A stretch of 64,000 nucleotides of DNA from Orrella daihaiensis (GCF_022811525.1 NZ_CP063982.1:744001-808000); one strand, 5' to 3'; positions 1 through 9,211 are shown, numbered from the stretch's first letter. Notes: generated by a model from the sequence alone, not told the origin. Program-made: numbers and translations.

Positions 1-629
1 TGGAACAACTCCAGCCGAGCTGGGCCTGTCCAAGCCCCTTTGACGGTAACGTCTTGCAGGTGATAACGCACGAGCTCACAAATGCGTGGGGTGCCATCTA
101 CATGCGGGATTATTTTAAGCAGGTAGTTGGGTGTTTCTATCAGTTTCTTTTGTTCAGCGGCGCAATCGAGTTGCTCATATTTAAATCCCATCGTGCCCGT
201 CGCCACACGGATTGGACCGTAGTCAAGTGTTCCAACCAGCGTGTCGGATGCGACCTCAAGCTTGGGGTTGGCGAGCTTTTTGGGAAATCCCCACAATTCA
301 CGTCCGCCAGCAATCGGCGACTCGTCATCGAGGTACATCATGTGGGTGTACCCACCTTTACGACCTTGTTCATCAACCACTGATATCACCTGACCAGACT
401 CTGTGTAGTCGCCAAACCCGGAAGAGTCGGGCATGCGAATGAACTCGTAGCTGACAATTGGATCTTCTATTTTGAGAGGCTCGGGCACCATCTCGCGCAA
501 GATCTTTTCATCCGTGCGGTAGGAAATGATGAAGAACTCACGATTCACAAAGTGATAAGGCCCCTTGGGGAATGACGGGCTAACAAAGGGCATGGAGTAG
601 GCGTTGGCACGGATGTCAGCTATTTTCAC
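1..629 (-). CDS. adc: Acetoacetate decarboxylase, 3' end cut by the window edge
   Basis: Reading leftwards from a GTG at 629-627, the frame stays open to the window edge (209 codons). The start is supported by AGGAGCC at 634-640, about 5 bases upstream. The translation begins MKIADIRANAYSMPF and contains RELWGFPKKLANPKL, the acetoacetate decarboxylase signature; the first Lys of the PKK pair is the family's Schiff-base lysine. The enzyme converts acetoacetate to acetone and CO2 in the cytoplasm. The visible end (DVTVKGAWTGPARLELF) matches the family's C-terminal third, so roughly 35-40 residues should be missing. The only other possibility is a related Adc-family decarboxylase/dehydratase, since the fold is shared. 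Confidence 0.88.
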   Translation of the reverse strand, partial: MKIADIRANAYSMPFVSPSFPKGPYHFVNREFFIISYRTDEKILREMVPEPLKIEDPIVSYEFIRMPDSSGFGDYTESGQVISVVDEQGRKGGYTHMMYLDDESPIAGGRELWGFPKKLANPKLEVASDTLVGTLDYGPIRVATGTMGFKYEQLDCAAEQKKLIETPNYLLKIIPHVDGTPRICELVRYHLQDVTVKGAWTGPARLELF

Positions 630-723
630 AAGTGGCTCCTATGTGTGTGTCAAGAACAGCAGGTTTGTCAGGATAAGCGTGTTTGGGTGAAATTTTCAAT
701 CAATTTGTGCTGGCACGCTAAGG

Positions 724-2904
724 TCATTGAGGGCCTTGCCTATCTAGTTCCTTTAGCAGCACAGCCTCCCGCACGATGCTTTGGACGGCACGCTGCAACT
801 GTTTCATTGAGAAGACCCAATCGGCACCCTTGGATGCACCAAGGCTAAGATTGACGTCTTGGCTGGCAAGCTCGAGGTCACGGTCATGCAAAGCTCGATC
901 CATGTCTTGTAAAAAGTTGACAGCACTTGCAGGCAGTTCATCCAGAGCGGCTAGTTGCTCGATTGCTGCGGCAACTTCCGAGGCAAGTACATGGTTTTGA
1001 ATCAAGAGGTTGTTGTACTCAGCGATATGTTGTTGGCGCGAAGGTGGTTCCCCCATCATGCGATAGAAGGCTTGCGCGAAATTGCTAAATGCCACCATCG
1101 TGTTGCGTCTTGCCAGTGGCCAGTCATTGGCTGATGCCGATTTGCTGTCTTGCCCACGCGGAGTCAGCTGCTGCAATCCAGTTTTAAGATATGTCTCATT
1201 GGCACGTATAGCTGCATCAGCAAGAGAAGGTAGCGAGCGCGCCTCCCACCATGGCAAAACGTAACTGAATGCGAGCGCAACCAAGGAACCTATCGTTGTA
1301 TCAATTGCGCGTTCACCGACCAAACCGAATGTTTCCGGTAACAGAAAATGCAGCATGATCAATACCGTCACTGTATTGAAGACTGATGCCACCAAGTAAT
1401 TCACCAAAATGAAACTGAAACCGGTGATGAGCGTGACCACCAAGGTGAGAAGCAGAATTTGTGTATCTGTCGTCAGGTAGAACAGCAAGAAGGCCAGGGC
1501 ACAACCGATTAATGTACCGATCAGGCGGGCGGTGTTGCGCTCCCGGGTTAATGAAAATGCGGGCTTCATGATGATGATGATCGTCAGCACTATCCAGTAG
1601 CCATGTGGCCCTATTTCGGGGATTGCCAGACCGATTGCCAGTCCAACCGCTACAGCCATCGCCACTCGTAGAGAGAATCGAAATGGTGCAGAGTCAAGCC
1701 TTAGGTTGCTAGAAAACAGCTTAGGGCTAAATGACTGGCGTGACAGGAAGTCTGACAACGAGGTGTCAAGCTGGGCTGGATTCAGGGCATCGAGATCAGC
1801 CGGCATACTGGTTTGTGTAAGCATGCGCTCGACGCATCGATTGACGTTTCTCAAGCGACGAAGGATCTGAACGCATAGTGCATAGGTTTCTGGGTTCTGC
1901 GTGGCAAAGCCCTGCCGCTTCATGACCTCTATGTCGTATTCCAGCGCACGCAGCTCGGCTTTGACACTGTTTCGACGCAGTAGACTTTTTTCTCTGATCA
2001 CAGCAGAAGCGATTCGTTCTAGCTCCAGCGATATTTTGAGTAACGCATCACGCATAAAAATCAAAGTGTCTGATCGACCCAGTGCGCGTTGCAACAGCAT
2101 GTAGTCAGTGTGAGTGCCTACCAGCAGGTCAAGCATATTCACCATGTCGATGAATACGTTCCACACCATGCGACGTCGTGGTGAACTTTGAACAGCATCC
2201 TTGCTCATGCGCCTAAGAATCATGTCGCGGGCGGCTTGATGCTGGTCACTCATCGTGGCTTGGGTGGCGATGAGCTGGCGATAGCGCTCGTCGAGGTCCG
2301 CATCAGCGTCATACATTTCCGCCCGTGCTGCCACATAGTCTGCCGTGGCCATCAGCGCAACCGATAGGCTCTGCTCCTCTTCGCGCACTTGCAGTGGGCG
2401 GCTAGCCAAGATGCTGAACAAAATGTAAATGGCGGCGCCACTGAGCGTGACCAGAGCATGGTCGAGTACTTGGTCGGGTGTGAGGGCCGAATGCATGGTT
2501 ACCACTGTCAACACGAGACAAGATAGGCCGATAATGGCGCCTCGCTTACCGTAGACGGCGAACATGGAAAAGAAAAACGTTTGCCCAACCACTGCTATTA
2601 GCAGCCACAATGGATGGTGCGATGTTATTCCGGTCAGGCTGACTGCGAGCGTTCCGAGTACGAGCCCACCGAACATTTCGCGCACCCTGAGGGTTAATGG
2701 TCCGGGCTGGTCAATCAGTGCCACGCAGGCTGCACCTAAGGCGGCTATTAATGCCTGACTGGCAGCGCCCGGCAGCAGCAGCCCAAGCGCGAATACCAGC
2801 AAAATGCCTGCGCCGCGCCGCACCCCACTGACGAAGTGGTGGCTGTAAACAAATCGTTGAATGCTCGATAAACGGGAATTAGACATTGGGCTGAAGATGC
2901 GCAC
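724..2904 (-). CDS. FUSC/YccS-type inner-membrane protein
   Basis: A 726-residue protein with two hydrophobic blocks, at roughly residues 25-165 and 415-560, each followed by a long soluble helical region. This repeated membrane-plus-cytosolic layout is typical of the FUSC (fusaric acid resistance/aromatic acid exporter) superfamily and of YccS. Both membrane blocks contain the expected proline/glycine-rich helices, for example RGAGILLVFALGLLLPGA and GPHGYWIVLTIIIIMKP. The likely role is efflux of aromatic or other weak acids, but the substrate cannot be read from sequence. The start may be the GTG at 2904 or the ATG six codons later at 2886; neither has a clear ribosome binding site. It follows the neighbouring adc by only about 95 bases on the same strand after its own upstream gap. 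Confidence 0.75.
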   Translation of the reverse strand: MRIFSPMSNSRLSSIQRFVYSHHFVSGVRRGAGILLVFALGLLLPGAASQALIAALGAACVALIDQPGPLTLRVREMFGGLVLGTLAVSLTGITSHHPLWLLIAVVGQTFFFSMFAVYGKRGAIIGLSCLVLTVVTMHSALTPDQVLDHALVTLSGAAIYILFSILASRPLQVREEEQSLSVALMATADYVAARAEMYDADADLDERYRQLIATQATMSDQHQAARDMILRRMSKDAVQSSPRRRMVWNVFIDMVNMLDLLVGTHTDYMLLQRALGRSDTLIFMRDALLKISLELERIASAVIREKSLLRRNSVKAELRALEYDIEVMKRQGFATQNPETYALCVQILRRLRNVNRCVERMLTQTSMPADLDALNPAQLDTSLSDFLSRQSFSPKLFSSNLRLDSAPFRFSLRVAMAVAVGLAIGLAIPEIGPHGYWIVLTIIIIMKPAFSLTRERNTARLIGTLIGCALAFLLFYLTTDTQILLLTLVVTLITGFSFILVNYLVASVFNTVTVLIMLHFLLPETFGLVGERAIDTTIGSLVALAFSYVLPWWEARSLPSLADAAIRANETYLKTGLQQLTPRGQDSKSASANDWPLARRNTMVAFSNFAQAFYRMMGEPPSRQQHIAEYNNLLIQNHVLASEVAAAIEQLAALDELPASAVNFLQDMDRALHDRDLELASQDVNLSLGASKGADWVFSMKQLQRAVQSIVREAVLLKELDRQGPQ

Positions 2905-3299
2905 AGCGGCCTGACGGGTCGGAGCATTTGTCAGCTCAATTTGCGCTGCAGTGCAGAAAACGTTACATTACTCGTCTTGCGTATTTCAGTCCACAGGCAA
3001 ATACGCAGGGGTTGTATCGGACTTAAGTCATTAACTTTAGTCAGTTTCGGCCGTAAAACTTAGCTGCCGTCGCCGCCAAAAGCGGGCCGATGGCAGATCC
3101 GTTTCAATCCAGAACGTCTCGTGGTGAGGCGTGTGCAGCGCTAGTCGGTGAAGAGGTGCGAGGGTTGCGATGTGGTTGAGTGGACGGATTCTGTGAATCT
3201 GAAAGCGTCAATCATGTGGTGAATTCCCGTGCGTTTTCGGTCAGGCATTGGTCTGGCGAGTCGATGTGGCAAAGCCGGTTCTGAAAGGAATTTTTGATC
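2905..3299. other. Intergenic region upstream of ilvB
   Basis: This 395-base divergent gap must hold the promoters of the FUSC gene (leftwards) and the ilv operon (rightwards). I looked for a branched-chain-residue leader peptide and an attenuator with a T-tract and did not find a convincing one. No complete sigma-70 promoter stands out. Confidence 0.4.
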
Positions 3300-5018
3300 A
3301 TGGAAATCACAGGCGCCGACCTCGTCGTGCGCTGTCTGGCCGAAGAGGGCGTCGAGCACGTCTTCGGGTATCCTGGCGGCGCGGTCCTCTACATCTACGA
3401 CGCAATCTACAAACAAGACAACTTCCAACACATTTTGGTCCGTCATGAGCAGGCAGCTGTGCATGCGGCCGATGCGTATGCGCGATCCTCTCAAAAAGTA
3501 GGCGTGGCGTTGGTTACGAGTGGCCCAGGTGTCACTAACGCGGTAACCGGAATCGCAACCGCCTATATGGATTCGATTCCGATGGTAATTATCAGTGGGC
3601 AGGTGCCGACTCATGCCATCGGTGAAGACGCATTTCAGGAATGTGACACCGTGGGCATTACACGTCCGTGTGTAAAGCACAATTTCCTGGTGCGAGATAT
3701 TAAAGATTTGGCAGAAACCATGCGTCGGGCGTTTTACATCGCACGCACTGGCCGTCCGGGTCCGGTTTTGGTTGATATCCCCAAGGACATCACAGTCGCC
3801 AAGACCAAATACACCCCGCCGCAAGGCGAGGTGGTGATGCGTTCGTACGCGCCCGTGGTTAAAGGCCATCAGGGACAGATCAAAAAAGCCATCCAGATGC
3901 TGGTTCAGGCAGAGCGTCCGATGATCTACACCGGCGGTGGTGTGATTCTTGCCGATGCGTCTGACGAGCTGGTACGTCTGGTTCGGATGATTGGTGCACC
4001 TTGCACCAACACACTGATGGGCTTGGGCGCATTCCCAAGCACTGATCGGCAATTTGTCGGTATGCCCGGTATGCACGGCACCTATGAAGCCAACATGGCA
4101 ATGCAGAACTGCGACGTACTCTTGGCCATCGGTGCTCGATTTGATGACCGCGTGATCGGCAACCCCAAGCATTTTGCGCAAAATCCGCGCAAGATTATTC
4201 ACGTTGACATCGATCCATCATCCATCTCCAAGCGCGTGAAAGTCGATGTACCGATCGTGGGTAACGTCAAGGACGTTCTGAATGAGCTGATTGCCCAATA
4301 TGAGGTAGCCGCCAAGGACAATACGGCCCAACAAAAATCGCTGGCAGCCTGGTGGGAACAAGTTGAAGCTTGGCGCGGCCGCAATTGCCTGAGCTATATG
4401 CCATCAGACGAGGTTATCAAGCCGCAGTCTGTCGTTCAAAAGCTCTGGGAAGTTACAAAGGGCGATGCTTTCATCACCTCCGATGTTGGTCAGCACCAAA
4501 TGTGGGCTGCTCAGTATTACGGCTTTGACAAGCCGCGTCGTTGGATCAACTCTGGCGGGTTGGGGACCATGGGCGTGGGTTTGCCATATGCCATGGGTGT
4601 GCAAATGGCTAATCCAGAAGCCACCGTTGCGTGCATCACTGGCGAGGGCTCGATTCAGATGAATATTCAGGAGCTCTCGACTTGTAAACAGTACCACCTC
4701 ACCCCAAAGATTATCTGCTTGAACAATCGTTATCTGGGCATGGTGCGTCAGTGGCAACAGATTGATTATGGCTCGCGCTATTCAGAGTCTTATATGGATG
4801 CATTGCCGGACTTCAAAGGCTTGGTAGAGGCGTATGGGCATGTTGCTATGCGCATTGAGAAGCCGTCTGATGTGGAAGGTGCACTGAAAGAGGCCTTCGC
4901 TCTGAAAGATCGTCTAGTGTTTATGGACTTCATCACGGATCAGTCCGAGAATGTCTGGCCAATGGTCAAGGCAGGAAAGGGGCTGACCGAGATGCTGTTG
5001 GGTTCAGAGGAGTTGTGA
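3300..5018 (+). CDS. ilvB: Acetolactate synthase, large (catalytic) subunit
   Basis: A 572-residue ThDP enzyme that condenses two pyruvates (or pyruvate and 2-oxobutyrate), the first common step of valine, leucine and isoleucine synthesis. The domain order is N-terminal pyrimidine-binding domain (catalytic Glu50 in RHEQAAVHAADAYAR), central FAD-binding domain (about 190-330) and C-terminal PP domain (about 375-550, ending with NNRYLGMVRQWQ). The ATG at 3300 was chosen over the in-frame TTG at 3294 because AAGGA at 3285-3289 is 10 bases from the ATG but only 4 from the TTG. The diphosphate-binding motif reads GEGS instead of the textbook GDGS. It is followed 3 bases later by ilvN, with ilvC downstream. 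The symbol could equally be ilvI. Confidence 0.97.
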   Translation: MEITGADLVVRCLAEEGVEHVFGYPGGAVLYIYDAIYKQDNFQHILVRHEQAAVHAADAYARSSQKVGVALVTSGPGVTNAVTGIATAYMDSIPMVIISGQVPTHAIGEDAFQECDTVGITRPCVKHNFLVRDIKDLAETMRRAFYIARTGRPGPVLVDIPKDITVAKTKYTPPQGEVVMRSYAPVVKGHQGQIKKAIQMLVQAERPMIYTGGGVILADASDELVRLVRMIGAPCTNTLMGLGAFPSTDRQFVGMPGMHGTYEANMAMQNCDVLLAIGARFDDRVIGNPKHFAQNPRKIIHVDIDPSSISKRVKVDVPIVGNVKDVLNELIAQYEVAAKDNTAQQKSLAAWWEQVEAWRGRNCLSYMPSDEVIKPQSVVQKLWEVTKGDAFITSDVGQHQMWAAQYYGFDKPRRWINSGGLGTMGVGLPYAMGVQMANPEATVACITGEGSIQMNIQELSTCKQYHLTPKIICLNNRYLGMVRQWQQIDYGSRYSESYMDALPDFKGLVEAYGHVAMRIEKPSDVEGALKEAFALKDRLVFMDFITDQSENVWPMVKAGKGLTEMLLGSEEL

Positions 5019-5021
5019 TCC

Positions 5022-5519
5022 ATGCACATGAAACATGTCATCTCCGTCCTTATGGAAAACGAACCCGGTGCCTTGTCCCGTGTCGTAGGTTTGTTCTCAG
5101 CGCGTGGCTATAACATTGAGACACTGTCTGTCGCACCAACCGAAGACGCAACGTTGTCCCGTTTGACGCTGACTACGGCTGGATCGGAGGCTGTGCTTGA
5201 GCAAATCACCAAGCACTTGAACCGTCTGATTGAAGTCGTCAAGGTGGTGGACTTGACTGATGGTCCGCACATTGAGCGTGAGCTCATGCTCATCAAGGTG
5301 CGAGCTGTTGGTAAAGAGCGCGAGGAAATCAAGCGCATGGCGGACATTTTTCGTGGTCATATTGTGGATGTCACGGACAAGTCTTACACGATTGAGCTCA
5401 CGGGTGATCAACAGAAGTTACAGGCTTTTATTGATGCGCTCGATCGCACTTCGATTCTGGAAACGGTTCGCACGGGCGCTTGTGGTGTTGGCCGCGGCGA
5501 GCGGGTCTTAAGGGTCTGA
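5022..5519 (+). CDS. ilvN: Acetolactate synthase, small regulatory subunit
   Basis: A 165-residue protein with an N-terminal ACT domain (SVLMENEPGALSRVVGLF, about residues 7-75) and the C-terminal acetolactate synthase small-subunit domain (about 85-160). It binds the catalytic subunit and confers valine feedback inhibition. GAGGAG at 5007-5012, inside the end of ilvB, lies 9 bases before the ATG at 5022. The alternative ATG at 5028 (MKHVISV) matches the usual N-terminus but is 15 bases from the site. Translational coupling to ilvB is likely. The symbol could be ilvH. Confidence 0.95.
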   Translation: MHMKHVISVLMENEPGALSRVVGLFSARGYNIETLSVAPTEDATLSRLTLTTAGSEAVLEQITKHLNRLIEVVKVVDLTDGPHIERELMLIKVRAVGKEREEIKRMADIFRGHIVDVTDKSYTIELTGDQQKLQAFIDALDRTSILETVRTGACGVGRGERVLRV

Positions 5520-5579
5520 TAGAGCTCGGTTGTTAATTGATCAACAAGTATTACCAATAACAAAAGATTGGAGTTTCGA

Positions 5580-6596
5580 ATGAAGGTTTATTACGACAAG
5601 GATTGCGACCTTTCCCTCATCAAGGGTCGCACTGTAGCCATCATTGGTTACGGTTCACAGGGGCATGCTCACGCACTGAACTTGCATGAGTCGGGCGTCA
5701 AGGTTGTGGTTGGCCTGCGCAAGGGTGGGGCTTCCTGGTCCAAGGCAGAAAATGCTGGTTTGAAAGTCGCGGAAGTTGCAGAGGCTGTGAAGGCTGCAGA
5801 TCTTGTCATGATGCTCTTGCCGGATGAGAATATCGCTGCCGTCTACAACGAACACGTGCATGCCAACATGAAGTCAGGAGCCGCCTTGGCGTTTGCGCAC
5901 GGATTTAATGTTCATTACGGTCAGGTTGTGCCGCGTGAAGATATCGACGTGGTGATGGTTGCCCCCAAGGCGCCTGGCCACACCGTTCGTAGCACATATA
6001 CTCAGGGCGGCGGGGTACCATCGTTGGTGGCTGTGCATCAGGACAAATCTGGTGCGGCACGTGATGTTGCTTTGTCATACGCTTGCGCAATCGGCACGGG
6101 TCGTGCCGGCATTATCGAAACCAACTTCCGCGAAGAGACTGAGACGGATCTTTTTGGTGAGCAGGCTGTGTTGTGTGGTGGCGCAGTTGAGTTGATCAAA
6201 GCAGGTTTCGATACGCTGGTTGAAGCGGGCTACGCTCCGGAGATGGCTTACTTCGAGTGTCTGCATGAACTCAAGCTCATTGTTGACCTCATCTATGAGG
6301 GTGGTATTGCCAACATGAACTACTCGATTTCGAACAACGCTGAATACGGTGAGTACGTCACGGGTCCGCGTGTTGTGACCGAGCAGACCCGTGAAGCCAT
6401 GCGTCAGGCACTTAAGGACATCCAGACCGGTGAGTATGCAAAGAGTTTCATACTTGAGAACCAGGCTGGCGCTCCAACCTTGACTGCCCGTCGTCGTATC
6501 AATGCCGAGTCTCAAATTGAGCAGGTCGGCGCTCAACTGCGTGCCATGATGCCTTGGATTGCTGCAAACAAACTGGTCGACAAGAGCAAGAATTAA
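5580..6596 (+). CDS. ilvC: Ketol-acid reductoisomerase
   Basis: A 338-residue class I enzyme that converts 2-acetolactate to 2,3-dihydroxyisovalerate using NADPH and Mg2+. The Rossmann motif GYGSQGHAHALNL lies at about residues 23-36, followed by the knotted helical domain with the metal-binding acidic motif TDLFGEQAVLCGG and ECLHELKLIVDLIYEGG. The start is the ATG at 5580, with GGAG at 5570-5573 six bases upstream; the in-frame TTG at 5568 overlaps that ribosome binding site and is rejected. It is the third gene of ilvB-ilvN-ilvC and ends at a strong terminator. Confidence 0.97.
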   Translation: MKVYYDKDCDLSLIKGRTVAIIGYGSQGHAHALNLHESGVKVVVGLRKGGASWSKAENAGLKVAEVAEAVKAADLVMMLLPDENIAAVYNEHVHANMKSGAALAFAHGFNVHYGQVVPREDIDVVMVAPKAPGHTVRSTYTQGGGVPSLVAVHQDKSGAARDVALSYACAIGTGRAGIIETNFREETETDLFGEQAVLCGGAVELIKAGFDTLVEAGYAPEMAYFECLHELKLIVDLIYEGGIANMNYSISNNAEYGEYVTGPRVVTEQTREAMRQALKDIQTGEYAKSFILENQAGAPTLTARRRINAESQIEQVGAQLRAMMPWIAANKLVDKSKN

Positions 6597-6654
6597 GAGC
6601 TTATTTGGTCCGTCATACGCTTTATGGCGGGTCAAATATGTTCTGGCAGTACGT

Positions 6655-6683
6655 GCGCCCTTAGCCTTAAGGGCGCTTTTTTT
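6655..6683 (+). terminator. Rho-independent terminator after ilvC
   Basis: A perfect 9-bp stem (GCGCCCTTA / TAAGGGCGC) with a 4-base loop, followed by seven T residues. It closes the ilv transcription unit just before psd. Confidence 0.93.
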
Positions 6684-6703
6684 GGGTTAACCTTACGCCC
6701 ACG

Positions 6704-7369
6704 ATGACTAAATTCTCTTATCCTCACCCGATTATCGCTCGAGAAGGCTGGCCGTTTCTGGCCATCTCAGTGGTGATCGCTGTGCTCATGACCATTTGGG
6801 CTGGCTGGTGGTCCTTACCGTTTTGGGTTGCGAGCTTGTTCGTGCTGCAGTTTTTTCGTGACCCAGCGCGCGAGGGGACCACAGCGGCGAACGCTATTTT
6901 GAGCCCTGCCGATGGTCGTATTGTCATGATTGGCGAAGTTGACGATCCCTATGGTGAGCGTCGCGCATTGAAGATCAGCGTTTTTATGAATGTCTTTAAT
7001 GTGCACAGCAATCGTTCGCCAGTTGATGCGGTGGTGCAAAAGGTTGAGTACTTTCCGGGAAAGTTTTTCAATGCTGCGCTAGATAAGGCGTCCCTGGAGA
7101 ACGAACGCAACGCCATGGTGCTTCAAACGCCGCAGGGCCATATGGTGACCGCTGTACAGGTGGCTGGTCTGGTTGCCAAGCGCATTCTCTGCTATGCCAA
7201 GGTGGGTCAGACATTGTCGCGTGGGCAGCGATACGGTTTTATCCGCTTTGGATCGCGCGTTGATGTCTACCTGCCAATAGGCTCGAGCCCCCGTGTAGCC
7301 ATCGGCGACAAAGTCAGCGCCACCACCACGGTGTTGGCCGAGTTGCCGCCGGCCCAGATCGCTGATTAA
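6704..7369 (+). CDS. psd: Phosphatidylserine decarboxylase proenzyme (short form)
   Basis: A 221-residue inner-membrane-associated enzyme that makes phosphatidylethanolamine from phosphatidylserine. An N-terminal hydrophobic segment (about 17-50) is followed by ILSPADGRI and FMNVFNVHSNRSPVDA, both family signatures. The self-cleavage site is in RFGSRVDVYLP: cleavage between Gly183 and Ser184 turns the serine into the pyruvoyl cofactor of the small alpha chain. The length fits the short archaeal-type Psd subfamily, common in Burkholderiales, rather than the roughly 320-residue E. coli type. pssA starts 5 bases after its stop, so the two consecutive steps of PE synthesis are co-transcribed. Confidence 0.95.
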   Translation: MTKFSYPHPIIAREGWPFLAISVVIAVLMTIWAGWWSLPFWVASLFVLQFFRDPAREGTTAANAILSPADGRIVMIGEVDDPYGERRALKISVFMNVFNVHSNRSPVDAVVQKVEYFPGKFFNAALDKASLENERNAMVLQTPQGHMVTAVQVAGLVAKRILCYAKVGQTLSRGQRYGFIRFGSRVDVYLPIGSSPRVAIGDKVSATTTVLAELPPAQIAD

Positions 7370-7374
7370 AGCTC

Positions 7375-8160
7375 ATGGGACAGCAACCGACTCAAGACCC
7401 AAAGTTTCCTAATGAGGCTGAACGGCGTCGGCGAGGCATTTATTTGCTACCCAATGCATTGACCACGGCTGCCCTGTTTTCGGGGTTTTATGCAGTTGTG
7501 CAGGCGATGAACAGCCAATTTGAATTAGCGGCGATTGCTATATTCATCGCTTTGGTGCTAGATGGGCTTGATGGTCGAGTGGCTCGCCTGACCAATACCC
7601 AGTCTGCGTTTGGTGAGCAATACGACTCACTATCGGACATGACATCATTTGGTGTTGCACCGGCTTTGGTGGCCTATGAGTTTGCGCTCAGTGGGCTTGG
7701 ACGCTGGGGATGGTTAGCAGCCTTTGTCTATGTGGCGGGTGCCGCCCTGCGTCTTGCCCGCTTTAATACCAACATTGGTGTAGTTGATAAGCGTTTCTTT
7801 CAAGGGTTGCCAAGTCCAGCCGCAGCTGCTCTTGTGGCGGGTTTTGTATGGCTGGTACAGGATAACCGCCTAAATCTTGGTGATGCGTGGCTTGCCTGGA
7901 CTATGTTTGGCATCACAATATATGCGGGTTGTTCGATGGTGAGTAACGCGCCTTTTTACAGCGGGAAGTCATTTGCACTGACGCGTAGCGTGCCATTTTG
8001 GGTCATCTTGTTGGTCGTACTCGTGTTCGTATTTGTATCTAGTGATCCACCGATCGTCTTGTTCGGCCTTTTTATACTTTATGGTTTGTCGGGTTGGGCA
8101 ATTTGGGCTTGGCATGTGCGCAAAGCAAAATTATCCAAGTTCAAGTCATCAAGTCATTGA
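7375..8160 (+). CDS. pssA: CDP-diacylglycerol-serine O-phosphatidyltransferase
   Basis: A 261-residue integral membrane enzyme that makes phosphatidylserine from CDP-diacylglycerol and serine, the substrate of the upstream psd product. The CDP-alcohol phosphatidyltransferase motif DG..AR........G...D...D is complete in DGLDGRVARLTNTQSAFGEQ followed by YDSLSD (about residues 62-88). Several transmembrane segments follow. The tail is basic (RKAKLSKFKSSSH). It ends 16 bases from the convergent lipoprotein gene, with no clear terminator between them. Confidence 0.95.
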   Translation: MGQQPTQDPKFPNEAERRRRGIYLLPNALTTAALFSGFYAVVQAMNSQFELAAIAIFIALVLDGLDGRVARLTNTQSAFGEQYDSLSDMTSFGVAPALVAYEFALSGLGRWGWLAAFVYVAGAALRLARFNTNIGVVDKRFFQGLPSPAAAALVAGFVWLVQDNRLNLGDAWLAWTMFGITIYAGCSMVSNAPFYSGKSFALTRSVPFWVILLVVLVFVFVSSDPPIVLFGLFILYGLSGWAIWAWHVRKAKLSKFKSSSH

Positions 8161-8176
8161 TATCTTTCCGACTCGG

Positions 8177-8677
8177 CTAGAAAAACCAAATATCGCCATA
8201 CATATACATGGGGTCTGGCCCAGGATAGTGATTGACGACTATCTGTGTTGCTGGATCAAAAAATACGTACATCATTGAGTACCAGACATCGTATTGACGA
8301 TATCGATACGACCAGACGACTTTTCTGACACCGGGCAGACCAACTTCATCGACATCGGCTGGCGGGCCAAAGGCGCAGCGTACGCGCTCTGGCGTCCAAG
8401 TGCCTTGACTGAGTCTTTCAAACGATTTGTCTTTCAATACAGGTTGCATGGACTGCACAATCCCGTCTGTTGTGACGACTGCAGCCCATGCCTGTTCACC
8501 GAACGGTTGAGATGTCCAAATGGCTCGGTTTGAGCCATCTGCGAGGTCACAAAAGGTAGTGGGCTTGCCGAATTTGGCAGTGACATCCGCGTAAGGAGTA
8601 CCCGGCGCTACTTCGGCAATGTTGGCACAACCAACCAGCGCGGACAAAGGCAATAGCAGAGCGACTAACCTGTGCAT
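8177..8677 (-). CDS. Small lipoprotein, paralogue of its upstream neighbour
   Basis: Taken from the ATG at 8677 (MHRLVALLLPLSALVGC), because that gives a proper lipoprotein signal with lipobox LVGC; the longer reading frame to 8734 would bury the signal inside the previous gene. The mature part has the pattern PGTPYADVTAKFGKP...C, then W.SQPFGEQAWAAVV and a Trp/Tyr-rich C-terminus. The PGTPY..V..KFGKP start resembles the SmpA/OmlA (BamE-like) fold, but I do not recognise a named family. Its ATG lies one base after the stop of the paralogue upstream, so they form a two-gene unit. Function unknown; envelope location inferred. Confidence 0.75.
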   Translation of the reverse strand: MHRLVALLLPLSALVGCANIAEVAPGTPYADVTAKFGKPTTFCDLADGSNRAIWTSQPFGEQAWAAVVTTDGIVQSMQPVLKDKSFERLSQGTWTPERVRCAFGPPADVDEVGLPGVRKVVWSYRYRQYDVWYSMMYVFFDPATQIVVNHYPGPDPMYMYGDIWFF

Positions 8678-8678
8678 G

Positions 8679-9185
8679 CTATCTACCCAACAATAAAAGG
8701 TTGTACTCGGGGTCTGGACCGGTGGTGTAGCCAACCATTTGGTTAGTGCTGCGGTCGAATGTCACGAACAACATGTCATATTCCTCGCTCTGACCGTAGA
8801 AACGATACTCCCAAACCATATGATTCGGCCTGTCTGCGAAGGTGCGCACCATGGCTGGTTGACCAAATTGGCAGCGGATGGATTGAGTATTCCATTGACC
8901 CTGATTCAGGACATTGAATGACTCTTTGGTCAGCACCTGTGTCACAGAAATTGCGTTTTCGTTTTTATCGAATACAACTGCCCAGGCAAACTCTCCCGAG
9001 GGCTGTTGGGTCCATACGACGCGGTGTGTGCCGTTTGGCTCAGAGCAAGTCACGGAAGGTTTTCCGTAGAGTTTGAGCGCCTCGTTATATGGGGTGCCTG
9101 GCTTGAGGTCAGCCACTGAGGCGCAGCCAGCAAGCGTGAGTGCTGCGACTGCGGTTGAAATAGGAAGGTAAGGGATGCGGGGCAT
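8679..9185 (-). CDS. Small lipoprotein, first of a tandem pair
   Basis: A 168-residue protein with signal peptide and lipobox LAGC (MPRIPYLPISTAVAALTLAGC). It shares with the next gene the sequence PGTPYNEALKLYGKPSVTC, then WTQQPSGEFAWAVVFD, a conserved Cys in the middle (RCQFGQP versus RCAFGPP) and a Trp-E/S-YR motif near the end. The two therefore arose by tandem duplication. No named family is recognised; the start motif is reminiscent of SmpA/BamE-type lipoproteins. Function unknown. Confidence 0.75.
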   Translation of the reverse strand: MPRIPYLPISTAVAALTLAGCASVADLKPGTPYNEALKLYGKPSVTCSEPNGTHRVVWTQQPSGEFAWAVVFDKNENAISVTQVLTKESFNVLNQGQWNTQSIRCQFGQPAMVRTFADRPNHMVWEYRFYGQSEEYDMLFVTFDRSTNQMVGYTTGPDPEYNLLLLGR

Positions 9186-9211
9186 GGCTTGGTTCCAGTT
9201 TGGAGTGGATA

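Noticed and set aside
2941..3299. Attenuator with a branched-chain leader peptide before ilvB
   Set aside because: No short frame rich in Val/Leu/Ile codons followed by alternative hairpins and a T-tract could be found.
3141..4202. A 353-codon open frame on the minus strand
   Set aside because: It is the antisense of ilvB, lacks any family similarity and has His/Arg/Cys-rich shadow composition.
8678..8734. Longer start for the second lipoprotein at 8734
   Set aside because: It overlaps the upstream paralogue and would place the lipoprotein signal peptide internally.
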